This document shows, in pieces, positions 1 to 11,800 of a stretch of 64,000 nt of DNA (position 1 is its first letter; each line of letters starts with the position of its first letter). The stretch comes from Apium graveolens (lineage: Eukaryota > Streptophyta > Magnoliopsida > Apiales > Apiaceae): the NCBI RefSeq assembly GCF_009905375.1, contig NC_133650.1, positions 299,025,957-299,089,956 on the forward strand, in the 5' to 3' direction. The notes below the pieces were generated by a model. That model saw only the letters and a list, made by a program, of their open reading frames with translations, was not told where the DNA came from and did not search any database. Made by a program: the position numbers and the translations under genes.

Positions 1-90
1 AAACTCATTTGTAAACCATACTTGCAGCAATCTATAGATTATAACAAAATTAATATGTTAAATTTGTACAATATTAAATAAAAAACTTAC

Positions 91-1404
91 CACTACATTT
101 TGTACATGGTTACCGGATTTAAGAATCACAATAAACTCTGGAAGCTTGGATACAGAAATATCCACCTAATAATTACAGGAACAGAAGATAATTATATTTA
201 AATTTAAAAAACCATTTAACTTGATTCTATTAATATGAATTGATATGATTAAATACCATCTTCTCCTTCTGCTTCAATTTCAAATTTGATTTAGGAATAT
301 TTGCATCCTTTATTAGTGGCAACCGACTACAAAATTCCTACAATGGATTGATCTCATCTGCTTCTTCCACTAAAAGACCTTTTCCTTTTTGTCCGTCATC
401 AAATTTATGTTCAATCTCCATATCTATAAAATATGTAATTAAGAAACATATGTCCAATAAGTATAAATTTAAAATCATAAAGATTTTAAGACATTGATAA
501 GTGACATACCTTCACCTGAATCCAAATGAACCTGTAGAAACCAATCTTTTCCAATCATCTCTTTTCCTCTAATACGCCTTTTCAAATAATCAATCTCTAA
601 TCCATCTTCCTGAAATATCCTTGCCGAAATGATATCACTATCATCCATTGTAAATAAAAGTATATCTCTTTCGCGCAAATGAAATATCCTTAGCACATAT
701 CCAAGGCAGTAAAAATATCCATTTGCCGAGTTGTATGAAACGAAAGATTCATGCCCTTCAAGAGAGATTTTCATTATTTTCATGAGCTTTTCACTGTATT
801 TGTACCGCACCAAACTTGGTACAACCTTGGAAAAAATAATAAACAATGCAATGTTTACAGATTACACATAAAAACACAAACACAAAACAAACACACAAAC
901 ATATAGACTTTATTATATATACAGCCTTTTCGATTAAATCACATAAAAAACTACTTACAAAACCTCCACATGCCAGAATATCTTTAGGGACGATTTTCAG
1001 AAATGATTTTGGCGCGAACAAGTTTCCTGCCACAAAAAATAAAATAATTTATAAGTTTATAATATTGTAGAATATCTGTAATTGAATCAATTTAAATATA
1101 GAATTTAAAGTAATTAATTTATCTCATTACCTCTATCAATATCTTTCTCATAAACATCATGTTTATAGATGCAAACATTCATATTGTTCACATTTTCTAT
1201 ATCATTATGCATCTTGTACTTCACTATAGAATCATCAATTCCAAGTCCTGTGTCTGATACAAAATAAGACAAGCCGTTCCTAAATCTTCAATGGCCTCCA
1301 ATTCTCTCCACCTCACATTTACATTCCTTAGTGGTGAACCTCAGAATGACAGAGTTTCCATGTTTGAAGTTTTTATAGAAATTCTCTGTTCCTGACTTCA
1401 TTGT
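91..1404 (-). pseudogene. 3' part of a B3-domain (REM-like) gene, interrupted by the Ty1/copia element
   Basis: Exons can be joined on the minus strand at 1404-1131, 1026-959, 825-510, about 426-255 and 165-91, with GT-AG borders and matching phases; the gene probably runs off the left edge. The translation shows B3-like blocks of the REM transcription-factor type: one with GNSVILRFTTKE and the YFVSDTGLG region, one beginning FAPKSFLKIVPKD and ending at RERDILLF, and the start of another at PEFIVILKSGNH. REM proteins are nuclear DNA-binding proteins, often with several B3 domains. An in-frame TGA at 1290-1288 stands where the B3 fold normally has tryptophan, and an in-frame TAG lies at 340-338, so this is read as a pseudogene. 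B3 identity rests on pattern recognition; exon borders near the left edge are least sure. Confidence 0.55.
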
Positions 1405-1408
1405 CTGT
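1404..1408. repeat. Target site duplication, left copy (TCTGT)
   Basis: TCTGT immediately left of the 5' LTR equals TCTGT at 14679-14683 immediately right of the 3' LTR. On the minus strand the repeat reads ACAGA and includes the splice acceptor AG of the interrupted B3 gene. Confidence 0.95.
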
Positions 1409-1714
1409 TGTTAGGAATATGTGTATTAGTTTGATGATAAGTTAAACAAAACACTTAAGTAGAAATCTAGTGTTTGTAGCCTCAACGGATAAGACCATCT
1501 TGGCTATCCGTTGAAGGAGTAGCTTTACTTAGAAATAAGTTTAGTATTGTAGCACATTTCATTCTCTGGATTCAAGTTGTAATTCTTAGATGTTGTGGGA
1601 AATTATCAGTCATGTTGACTACTAGTGGATATGCAAATAGGAGGGCTAATTGTAAATATTTCATGCCTTGTAATTTTTTATAAGTGAAGAAGTATCGACT
1701 GATATTGAAGACCT

Positions 1715-1891
1715 TCAACGGATAAGAAACAAAGCTTCAACGGATGTCTCTAAAGCTTCAACGGATAATATCCATCAACGGATAAGTGCTTCAACGGATA
1801 AAGACTTCAACTGCTAATGCATCAACGGATAAAGCTTCAACGGATAAAGCCTCAACGGATAAGGCATCAACGGATGAAAGCTTCAACGGAT
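1715..1891 (+). repeat. TCAACGGAT cluster in the 5' LTR (10 forward copies)
   Basis: Exact 9-mers start at 1715, 1737, 1758, 1775, 1791, 1822, 1837, 1852, 1867 and 1883, spaced 15-31 bp and mostly followed by AA. A degenerate unit is at about 1806. The cluster ends about 255 bp before the LTR TATA box. It contains AACGG, the core of plant MYB sites. Confidence 0.93.
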
Positions 1892-2137
1892 GCTTAGTTC
1901 AATAGCAGTTGATAGTGACAATTCATAAGCTGAAAGAGGCACATGGGTTGACAAAGACAAACTGGAATGTGGCAGCCTCTAGGAGGAATCAAGAAAAAGC
2001 AGCATTTCCATTCTGGTACAAACAAGGGAGTATTCAAAGATTAATAGCTAAACCTAAATTGCATTGGATAGAGAAATGAAGAAGAAACATGTGAAGAGCC
2101 TTTTTATTGTATTTTACAGTTTTGTCTTCATTTGTAA

Positions 2138-2160
2138 ACTTGGTGATATATAAACCAAGT
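2138..2160 (+). promoter_or_regulatory. LTR TATA box inside an inverted repeat
   Basis: TATATAAA at 2147-2154 is flanked by ACTTGGT (2138-2144) and ACCAAGT (2154-2160), a perfect 7-bp inverted repeat, repeated at 14306-14328 in the 3' LTR. Palindromes around the TATA box have been described for Sirevirus LTRs. This is the likely start region of the genomic RNA. Confidence 0.7.
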
Positions 2161-2431
2161 AGCAGCTAGTAATTAGATGTGAATTTTCCAGAGCTGTTTA
2201 GAAAAATACAGAGAGAAAATCATCTAGTTTGTATTAGGAAGCAGCTGTGATTTAATTCTTTGAATCACAAATTTTCTGAAATAACACATCTCTGGTGGAA
2301 CAACAAATCCACCAGAAAAGTTTTTAAGTTCTTTGTGTTCTTTACATTTGTGTTTGAATATATATCTGTCTGTATTAGCTTCAAGCAATTCACACACATT
2401 TGTTCACTAAAACACTTAGCCTTAGAAACTG

Positions 2432-2455
2432 CTCAAAACTTGAAAAAGTTTTGAG
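2432..2455 (+). other. Perfect 10-bp hairpin near the LTR end
   Basis: CTCAAAACTT, loop GAAA, AAGTTTTGAG; the same hairpin is at 14600-14623 in the 3' LTR. It lies about 55 bp before the LTR end, in the expected R/U5 part of the RNA. It could act in 3' processing, dimerisation or packaging; the role is unknown. Confidence 0.6.
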
Positions 2456-2510
2456 ATTTATATTCAACCCCCCTTCTGTAAATCTCATTGTTAGTCCACT
2501 GGGAATAACA

Positions 2511-2524
2511 ATTGATATCAGAGC
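2511..2524 (+). other. Primer binding site (initiator Met tRNA type)
   Basis: ATTGATATCAGAGC starts one base after the 5' LTR and differs at one base from the usual plant copia site ATTGGTATCAGAGC, which pairs with the 3' end of initiator methionine tRNA. Confidence 0.8.
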
Positions 2525-2570
2525 AAGCTCTTAACATACAAAGAGTTTAAAGATCTATTCTGCTAACATC

Positions 2571-4994
2571 ATGAGTGCACAGAAGAACCCTCCTGCTAGG
2601 AAGGATATTGGTATAAAGATTCCAGTCCTGGAAAAAGATAACTATCATCACTGGAAAGTAAAGATGCATTTACATCTTCTTTCTCAAGATGAAAGCTACA
2701 TCAACTGTATTGAAAATGGTCCTCACATCCCTCACAAAGTGGCCACAGCTGCTACTGCAACAGTTGCTGTTGGACAGTCCATTCCCAAGCCAAAAGCAGA
2801 ATGGACTATTGAAGACATGGAAGAAATCCGCAAGGACAAGAAAGTCATGAACATTTTGTTTAATGGATTAGATCAAGATATGTTTGACAATGTCATCACT
2901 AGCCAAACTGCAAAGGAAGTTTGGGATACTGTACAAATCATCTGTGAAGGTACTGAGCAGGTTAGAGAGAACAAGATGCAGCTTTTTATTCAACAGTATG
3001 AATATTTTCACTTTGAAGAAGGAGAATCATTAAATGATACCTTAAACAGATTTTAGAAACTGTTAAATGGATTGAAGCTGTATGGTAGAGTGTACCAAGT
3101 CAAGGATTCCAACTTAAAATTTCTGAGGTCTCTACCAAAGGAATGGAAGCCTATGACTGTCTCTCTAAGAAATTCTCAAGATTATAAGAACTTCACACTT
3201 GAAAGATTATATGGAATTTTGAAGACTTATGAACTTGAAATAGAGCAGGATGAGCTGCTGGAAAAGGGAAAGAGAAAAGGAGGAACAGTTGCACTTGTAG
3301 CTGACAGTGAGAAGACTGAAGCCAGGAATGAGGAGAAGATAATGCCAAGTCTCAAAATTGGCACAAGCAAATCAGAATCAAGAAAGGGTAAGGAGCAAGT
3401 AGCTGAGGATGAAGACAATTCCAGTCAGGATGACTCTGATGATGTTGATGAACATCTGGCTTTTCTGTCCAGGAGGTTTGTAAAGATGAAATTCAAGAAA
3501 AATACAAAATTCACTAAGCCAAACAAAAACATGGTGGACAAATCCAGGTTCAAATATTATAACTGTGGCATTAGTGGACACTTTGCAAGTGAGTGTAGGA
3601 AGCCAACCTCTGATAAGAAGAAATTTGAGCAAGTTGATTACAAAAAGAAGTATTTTGATTTGCTCAAACAAAAGGAAAGAGCTTTTCTCACTCAAGATGA
3701 TTGGGCAGCAGATGGAGTCAATGAAGATGATGATATGGAGTATGTCAACCTAACCCTGATGGCTAATTCTGATGAAAATGAAACTAGTTCATCAAGCAAC
3801 CAGGTAATTACTACTGATCTCTCTCGGCTTTCTAAAAATGAATGCAATGAAGCCATAAATGATATGTCCAATGAATTATATCATTTGCGTGTTTCCCTTA
3901 AATCACTAGCTAAAGAAAACACTAGGATCAAAGAGAATAATGTGTTTTTAAGTGATAGGAATGCTGTGTTAGAGGATCAGGTAATTGAGCTTGAAAAGAT
4001 TAAACTTAAATGCTTGACTGTTGAGAGTGAACTAGAAGAAGCTGTTAAGAAAGTAGAAATTCTTTCTAAACATTTAGAAAGTGAGCAAGAGGTAATCAAG
4101 GCCTGGAAAACATCTAGGGATGTTAGTGTTCAGATTGTCAAGGTTCAGGGAATTGAATCATTCTGTGAGGATGCCTGGAAGAAAAACAAAAAGGAGCTAG
4201 AATTAATTGATGGATTGTCAACGGATGTGGAATCAACGGATGATGAAAGTTATCCGTTGAAGGAAGAAAAAGAGCATCCGTTGAAGGTTCATCAATTAAA
4301 ACAGGCAAGTAATTTCAAAAATAAAAATCTTAATAAGAAGGATGGTTCAACTTTCAAGAACTTTGTCAAAGAAGGAGCTAGCACATCTAAAGATGCCAGT
4401 AAGGTGAATATAGGACACATAACTTTAGATCAGCTGAAAAATAGGCTTAAGTTGGTTGAGGATAAAAAGGAAACTAAAAGAAAATCTAAAAGAAATGGGA
4501 AGGTAGGGATTAATAAACATAATAATTACACACCTGATAGGTATGCTCCTAGAAAAAGCTATGTGCATTATAAAAGTGTTAATCATCTATCTGATAACTG
4601 CAAATCTGTTAAGAATGCTCTCATGCCTTCAAATCCCTCTATGCCTAACATGTCTATGTCACCTCTGCATGCTATGCCTGTGTCTCATCAGAATCCCCAT
4701 GCACATTTTGCAAACATGCCATATATTAATAATCCTTATTTTACTGCATTCAGTATGCCTCAAATGCCATACAATATGTCTATGTGGAATAACATGTTTG
4801 CACAATCTATGCCTTATCAAATTCAATCAAATGTGCTAAATGATTCTGTGACTAACCCTATACTTCAACCAACTACATCTGAGACCAAGGTTGACCCAAA
4901 GTTACCTAAGTCAAAAGATGCAGGAGGAATGAAGTCTAGGAAAAAGACTAACAAGGCTGGACCCAAGGAAACTTGGGTACCAAAATCAACTTGA
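2571..4994 (+). pseudogene. gag: gag-like region of the copia element, with a stop and a damaged zinc knuckle
   Basis: ATG at 2571 opens a frame that runs to TGA 4992-4994 with one internal TAG at 3054-3056. The N-terminal part is a UBN2/gag-polypeptide-type domain (LEKDNYHHWKVKMH; later AKEVWDTVQ and LERLYGILKTYELE), which packs RNA in virus-like particles. The CCHC knuckle at about 3559-3597 keeps CGISGHFASEC but its first cysteine is tyrosine (TAT), so zinc binding should be lost. A coiled-coil-rich stretch and a Met/Pro/Asn-rich C-terminus follow, giving a longer gag than compact copia elements have. Four TCAACGGAT copies sit at 4218-4284. The TGA at 4992 may be a natural gag/pol border or another lesion. 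Confidence 0.88.
4218..4284. repeat. TCAACGGAT motifs inside gag (4 copies)
   Basis: Forward copies at 4218 and 4233 (read S-T-D); inverted copies at 4252 and 4276 (read Y/H-P-L-K). They sit in an acidic, probably unstructured part of gag. Confidence 0.9.
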
Positions 4995-7900
4995 TTGATT
5001 TTGTTGTGTGCAGTAAAAAAGAAGGAATCTATGGTACTTGGACAGTGGCTGTTCAAGACATATGACATGAGATTTCACCCTGCTCACAGAGTTTAAGGAG
5101 AGAGCTGGCCCTAGCATAACCTTTGGAGATGACAACAAAGGATTCAATATGGGATATGGCTTGATTTCAAAAGAAAATGTCATCATTGATGAATTTGCAT
5201 TGGTTGATGGTCTCAAACACAACTTATTGAGCATCAGTCAACTATGTGACAAAGGGGATATTGTTTCCTTCAACTCTGAAGCCTGTATTGTCACAAGTAA
5301 GAAGGACAATAAAGTGGTTCTAACTGGAGTTAGAAAAGGGAATGTGTATTTAGCTGACTTCAACTCTACAGATGCAGAATCTATTACTTGTCTTTTCAGC
5401 AAAGCAAGTCCAGTTGAAAGTTGGCTATGGCACAAGAAGCTGTCCCACTTGAATTTCAAGACAATGAATGATCTAGTCAAAAAGGACTTAGTTAGAGGAA
5501 TGCCTCTAGTAGAATTCACAAGGGATGGACTGTGTGATGCTTGTCAGAAAGGAAAGCAAAAGAAAGTATCATTCAGCAAGAAGCTTGAATCTGTAATTGA
5601 TGAACCATTACAACTGCTACACATGGATCTTTTTGGACCAGTCAATGTATTGTCAATTTCAAGGAAAAGATATTGCCTAGTGATTGTAGATGATTTCTCA
5701 AAGTTTTCATGGGTTTATTTTCTTGGATCAAAGGATGAAGCTAGTGAAATCATTATCAATCATTGAAATCAAGCAAGTCAACAATCATCCTGATTTCAAA
5801 GTAAGGAATATTAGGAGTGACAATGGAACTGAGTTCAAGAATTCAACCATGAAGTTGTTCTGTGAAGAAAATGGGATCATGCATGAGTTCTCAGCTCCAA
5901 GGACCCCACAACAAAATGGTGTGGTGGAAAGGAAGAACAGATCACTAATTGAAGCTGCAAGGACAATGCTTGAAGAGTCAAAACTCCCAACTTACTTTTG
6001 GGCTGAGGCTGTTAACTGTGCATGTTACACTCAAAATATTTCTCTAATCAATCAGGCAAAAGGCATGACTCCCTATCAATTATTCAAGAGAAGAAAACCA
6101 ACTTTAAACTTTCTACATGTCTTTGGTTGTAAATGCTACATCTTAAGGAATCAACCTGATCACAAAGGGAAGTTTGATGCAAAGGCTGATGAAGGAATAT
6201 TTGTTGGTTATTCTGCTGGAAAATCATATAGGGTCTACAATCTAAGAACCAACATTGTCATGGAATCTGTGCATGTTGTGTTTGATGATAAAAAGATTGA
6301 TGGACTAACAGATGAGGGACATCATGAAGGACTCAAATTTGACAATATTGAGATATATTGTGATGATAGTGAAGATGAGAATGATGAAGAAGGCATCTCA
6401 AGAAAAATTCAAAATCTGCCTTTGGATAATGCACATAATGCTGCATCCGTTGAAAGTCATAATTCAGCTTCCGTTGAAAGAAGCAATGCATCATCCGTTG
6501 AAAGACAAAGTGCATCATCCGTTGAAGTTTATAATGAAGCATCCGTTGATCACAGTCTGTCAACGGATAATCAATTCACTTCATCAGTTGATAGAGCTCC
6601 CAATTCCTTTCAAAGGATCAGCAACTCAGGGGGAGTTTCAACCAATCAACATTCTATCTCACATCATGACAATACTGAGGCAACCTCATCTAGAGCTAAT
6701 CTACCACCTCAAAGGAAATGGACCAAGAATCATCCTTTTGAACTGATCATTGGTGATGTTACATCTAAAGTGCAAACTAGAAGGGCTACTCAAGATGAAT
6801 GTCTGTATAGTACCTTTCTATCACAGGAGGAACCTAAGAGAGTGGAAGAAGCTCTATTGGATCCAGATTGGATTTTAGCAATGCAAGAGGAGCTAAACCA
6901 ATTTGAGAGGAACAAAGTATGGAAGCTGGTACCCAAGCCAAAGAACAAGAGTTCTATTGACACAAAATGGGTATTCAGAAATAAGATGGATGAAAATGGC
7001 ATTGTCATAAGGAATAAAGCCAGATTGGTTGCTAAAGGCTATTCTCAACAAGAGGGAATAGATTTCGATGAGACATTTGCTCCAGTTGCCAGACTTGAAG
7101 CCATCAGAATCTTTCTAGCCTATCAAGAGTGCATTTCTAAATGGGGAATTGGAGGAAGAAGTTTATGTAAGCCAACCTCCAGGATTTGAAGATTCAAACT
7201 TTCCAGACTATGTGTATTATCTGTTGAAAGCACTCTATGGACTAAAGCAAGCACCTAGAGCCTGGTATGAGACTTTGTCAAAATTTCTTCTAGATAATCA
7301 TTTCACAAGAGGTATTGTTGACAAAACTCTTTTCTTTAGAAATGTTAATGGCTCTACAATACTTGTTCAAATTTATGTAGATGATATTATATTTGGATCT
7401 ACAGATGATAAGCTTTCTAAAAAGTTTGCTAAGTTAATGCAAAGTAAATATGAAATGAGCATGATGGGAGAGCTAACTTATTTTCTTGGTTTACAAGTTA
7501 AACAAGTTAGTGGTGGAATTTTCATTAGTCAAACTAAATATATTTATGATCTTTTAAAGAAGTTTGACTTAATGGACTGTTCATCTGCAAAAACTCCCAT
7601 GGCCACTGCCACGAAGCTTGAATTAAACAAGGCTGAAAAGTCTGTGGACATTTCAAGTTATAGAGGCATGGTTGGCTCACTTTTATATTTAACTGCTAGT
7701 AGACCTGATATAATGTTTTCTACATGTCTCTGTGCTAGATTTCAAGCTGATCCTAAAGAATCTCACTTAGTGGCTATTAAAAGAATCTTCAGATATCTCA
7801 AAGGGACTCCAAATCTAGGAATTTGGTACCCTAGAGATTCTGGTTTTGATCTAATTGGCTACTTAGATGCAGATTATGCAGGCTGCAAAATAGACAGGAA

Positions 7901-8318
7901 AAACACAACAGACACCTGTCAATTTCTAGGGAACACGCTTGTGTCATGGTTCAACAAGAAGCAAAATTCTGTTTCTACATCAACAGCTGAAGCTGAGTAC
8001 ATTGCTGCTGGTAGTTGTTGTGCACAGATACTATGGATGAGGAATCAACTATTTGACTATGGATTAACTGTTGACAAAATTCCTATATTATGTGACAACA
8101 CAAGTGTCATTGCCATTACTGAAAATCCAGTGCAGCACTCAAGAACCAAGCACATTGACATCAAGTACCACTTCATTAGGGAATATGTGATGAAAGGTAC
8201 AGTGGAACTTCATTTTGTTCCAAGTGAAAAGCAGATTGCAGACATATTTACCAAGCCACTTGATGAATCAACATTCACAAGATTAGTAAGTGAGCTAGGT
8301 ATGCTTAATTATTCATAA
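4995..8318 (+). pseudogene. pol: pol region (protease, integrase, RT, RNase H) with frameshifts, a stop and an RT deletion
   Basis: Protease core WYLDSGCSRHMT at 5032-5067 is cut by TGA at 5068. Its frame differs from gag, consistent with a small deletion near 5031. The integrase zinc finger (HKKLSH...CDACQKGK) and the first catalytic Asp (HMDLFGP) are in the 5149-5766 frame. A frameshift near 5763 precedes the second Asp (SDNGTEF) and the Glu (GVVERKN) in the 5690-7189 frame. RT begins at about 6840. Near 7120-7130 bases are missing and the frame changes; the lost segment holds RT motif A with a catalytic Asp. YVDDIIFGS (about 7374) and RNase H (LDADYAGC, TSTAEAEYIAA) are intact in the last frame. 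The pol stop is TAA 8316-8318. Six motif copies lie in the integrase-RT linker. Confidence 0.92.
6445..6568. repeat. TCAACGGAT motifs inside the integrase-RT linker (5 exact, 1 variant)
   Basis: Inverted copies at 6445, 6493, 6517 and 6541 and a variant at 6469, read as S-V-E. One forward copy at 6560 reads S-T-D. The inverted motif is thus read in a different frame here than in gag. Confidence 0.9.
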
Positions 8319-8862
8319 ATTTATGTCTTCTTTATAATCTGCCTTGAAGCCTGAAATGAATTTGTTGCAAGAACAAAGTTGGCTTTAAGTAAAAATTAGT
8401 CTATCAATGGATATTCCCTATCCGTTGAAAGCCAAAATTGTTCTATCAACGGATGTTCATTATCCGTTGAAAGACAAATACATTTCTGGTAATTTTATCC
8501 CTCAACGGATAAAATGGTGTTAATCATCAACGGATAACTATTTACCTTATCCGTTGAAGTGTCACATCAGTTACTTTAAGTGGGTCACAGCCGTTGATTC
8601 TTTTACTTAACCGATTGATACAGATATACACTGTTGTATGTATTTGTATTAAAGGCAGTTTTCAGAATTTCTACAGTTTTATTTATTATCAAACGGCTGT
8701 AATTTATTTAAAAGTATCATTTAATCATTTTATTTACGTTTTAATTCAAGAAAGTATAAAAGCCCATTGAATTCTTATTTTCACTTTACGCTTTCTTGAA
8801 ATTTTTATTCTCTTTCTCTCCCAAAACTCTCAAGTTTTTCTCTACAACCTCTACTCACAATA
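8319..8862 (+). promoter_or_regulatory. Post-pol spacer with motif cluster, TATA box and CT-rich leader (candidate internal promoter)
   Basis: No open frame. Six exact TCAACGGAT copies in both orientations lie at 8420-8557, with one near-match at 8404. A TATA box (AGTATAAAAG, 8753-8762) lies about 100 bp before the ATG at 8863, and the intervening sequence is CT/CA-rich like a plant 5' UTR (runs such as CTCTTTCTCTCCC). This layout repeats that of the LTR, where the motif cluster also lies a few hundred bp before the TATA box. I infer a second promoter for the extra ORF. No transcript evidence is available. Confidence 0.55.
8420..8557. repeat. TCAACGGAT cluster in the post-pol spacer (6 exact copies)
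   Basis: Inverted at 8420, 8462 and 8549; forward at 8446, 8502 and 8527. Ends about 200 bp before the internal TATA box at 8755. Confidence 0.92.
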
Positions 8863-11800
8863 ATGGCACCAGTAGTCAAAATTATGTCTCAGTCTGGATT
8901 TGTTTATGAAAAGAACAATTTCGTAGCCTTGGTTGAAAAGAATGAAGCCCATTCTGATTATCACAAGATGATGGACTTCATCAAAAACTGCAAACTAAGC
9001 TATGCAATGCTGGAAGCCCCAACCATTTACTGTGAGGTAATTGAGGAGATTTGGACAACTGCAGAGTTCAACTCCACAGATATGACTATTGCCTTCTCTC
9101 TCAAAGGTAAGGATTATTGCATTAACTGTGATGATATACAGTCTTGCTTTAAGTTGCCTGAGAATAATGTCATGACACCACATACTGATAAAGATGTATC
9201 TGCTATGTTAGATTCCATAGGCTATGCTTTTAATTCTGCTAGTTTAGGTAGTATTAGAAGGAAGGGCCTTAGGAAAGAATGGAGTTTTCTTGGAGATGCC
9301 TTTATCAAGGTTTTTTCTGGGAAGATTAGCAATTTTGATGCCATAACTTCATCTCTTGTTAATATGCTCTATATGCTAGTTTCTGATAGGTACTTTAATT
9401 TTAGCAACTATGTCATGCTAGAATTAGGTTCCAGGTTAGGTAACAAAGCTAATAGACCCCATAACATCTACTATGCTAGATTCTTTATGTTATTGGCTAA
9501 CCATATTGCTGAAGGGTTGGTTATATCTAATGAGAGCAATAAACTCAAATGCTGGGCTCAAGAGAAAAGGGTCCTTGCAGACCTTGTGAGAATCAACCTC
9601 AACAGCCAGGTGCCATTGGTATATTTGCCAATAATGAATGCACCACAGGTAAGTGAGGTAAACACTTCTATAACTCCTACTGTTTCCAACCCCATTGTTT
9701 CTTTGCCTTCTAGTGTGGCAATGGAATCTGTGTCTTTGTCCCAACAGGTTCCTACCAAAGCTACCAAAACTAAAATTTCAAAGCACAAGTCAAAGAAAAC
9801 CACCTCTGTTGTTTCTCAAAAGACAACAGTTGTAACAACTGCCATAAACCCTGAAGGGAGTGAACAGGGTGTGAGTGGTGAGGGGAGGGGTGAACATCAA
9901 GAAACCCCCCAGGATAAGGTGGGAGAGGTGAGTGGTACCCCAGCCAGCCAAGCCATAGTCTCTCAAAAGACTGTGGTGGTTCAAAAGGAGTCAAACACAT
10001 CCCTAGTTGCATCCTCCCAAAAGGATGCAGCTATTGAAAATAGTCCCCAACCAGGGACACAGAACAAAAGAGGGAGGGACACTGAAACCACACATTCACC
10101 AATCAAAGCCTTTTCAAGGAAGAAGAAGGCTAAAACCCTAGTTTCCACACAGGGGGCACACACAACACATATACATCCACCTGTATCTTTGTCTTCTCAA
10201 ATTCAGCTTGATGTGACTCCAGCAAATGTGGAGTCACAACCCCATTCTCTCATAATAGAAACACATCAATCATCAAACTCTCCATCACCCTCTCTGGATG
10301 TGGATATGATATTCACATCAATTCCTGATTCTCCCTCCTTAAAACTCAGGGAGGAGCCCCACTCAAATCCTGATGATCATCATCTTTTAGATGATTTGTT
10401 GGATCATCAGCCAATTCTTTCAGATATAGTTGAAGAATCTGTGTCACCTCACTTAAAATCAATTCACACAGATTCAACAATTATGTCACTTTCAATATCT
10501 ACATCTTTTCCTTCTTCAACGGATATCTCTCATCCGTTGACAAGTGGTTGTTCTTCGACGGATAAGCTTAACAGCAGTTATCCGTTGATACCATCAGTTT
10601 CCACTTCAACGGATACTCCCTATCCGTTGATGGTCTCTACACATATAACATAAACAATTCCAACTGTAGAAGACATTGTTACTGTTCAATCACTTTTAGG
10701 TTTGAGGGAAGGGAGTGATAATTTGAGTGAGAGGCTGGGTTGCTCCCAGGCAAAAGGAGAGGTTGAGAGTCAACATATGCATGCTATTTCTTCCAGCATG
10801 GCAAAAGTAAGTAAGGGGAGTGCCACCTTAGAAGGTGAGGGTGAGGGTGTGAGGGTGTGTGTGAGCCAGGGGGAGCCCCTGATGCAAGAAAATAGAGAAA
10901 ATGAGAGAAAGGCGGGTACATAAGCTATAAGGGTGGATCCAACCACTGCTAGTGAGTCAATGATTGTGGATGATGCAGAAAAGGAAAGACAATTTCAACA
11001 ACATTACAAAGCTGTAATTGATAACATTTCCTTGGATGCTGACACTTTTACTCACCTTGTTCCAGCCTATCAATTGTTGGCTGCTCAGGGCAATGTGGAG
11101 GCTGAGCAGACTTTGAACATTGTACACACTTCAGAATCTCTCCTAAGAGACAAAGCTGCTGTTAATAGGCTGCCTTCTCCAGCTGGTGAGCCATCTGAAG
11201 AATTTAGAGTAAATTCTAATGATGATGACTCTAATTTTTTGGATGAGAGCATGAACTTAGGGGGAGCAACAGGCCCAAGTTCTGTTCCAAATCTACCTGA
11301 CTGGGCATCGGCAAAGGAATCTACACCAGGACAATTTGTTGTAGCTTTGGTCAAGCAAGTAATGACTATACAGAAGACCCTTCAGGAGACTACAGATGCT
11401 GGTACAAAGGCAATTCTTCAAGCTCATCTAGACTCTCTGCATCTCTTGTAGTTGCAGCATATCAGACATAATCTAAGTGTGGATGATCTCAAGCAGGATA
11501 TTGCTGATCTGAAATCCTACAATGCTGAGAAGTTGGATTCAGTCATGCCTTATGGTACTATGCAAGATTTGTTAGTGAGATTGAGGAGAGAATCTGATGC
11601 TGACAAGAGGCTGACCAGGTTGGAAAACAGAGTTCAGATCATTGAAAACTCTATGGTCACCATTCTTCAGAATCAACAAACTCAGACAAATCTACTAATA
11701 CAGCTGGCAAAAGCACAAGGCTTGACCCCTACCCTTGATGATAACAAAAAGGGGGAGAATAAAAAGGAGAGCCATTAACAACAGTTCAAATATCTAAAGT

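Larger units (their letters stand above)
1409..2510 (+). repeat. 5' LTR of the copia element
   Basis: 1102 bp, TG...CA ends with 5-bp terminal inverted repeats TGTTA/TAACA. It contains a 10-copy cluster of TCAACGGAT (1715-1891), two outlying copies (1482 forward, 1506 inverted), a TATA box within a palindrome (2138-2160) and a 10-bp hairpin near its end (2432-2455). Same length as the 3' LTR with about 27 single-base differences. Confidence 0.97.

Noticed and set aside
1715..1891. TCAACGGAT cluster as a CRISPR array or satellite
   Set aside because: Units are 9 bp with irregular spacing and similar, not unique, spacers; this is plant nuclear DNA inside an LTR.
2260..2454. 64-codon open frame in the 5' LTR (also 14428-14622 in the 3' LTR)
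   Set aside because: It lies in LTR transcript leader sequence, overlaps a hairpin and has no recognisable domain; both copies exist simply because the LTRs are duplicates.
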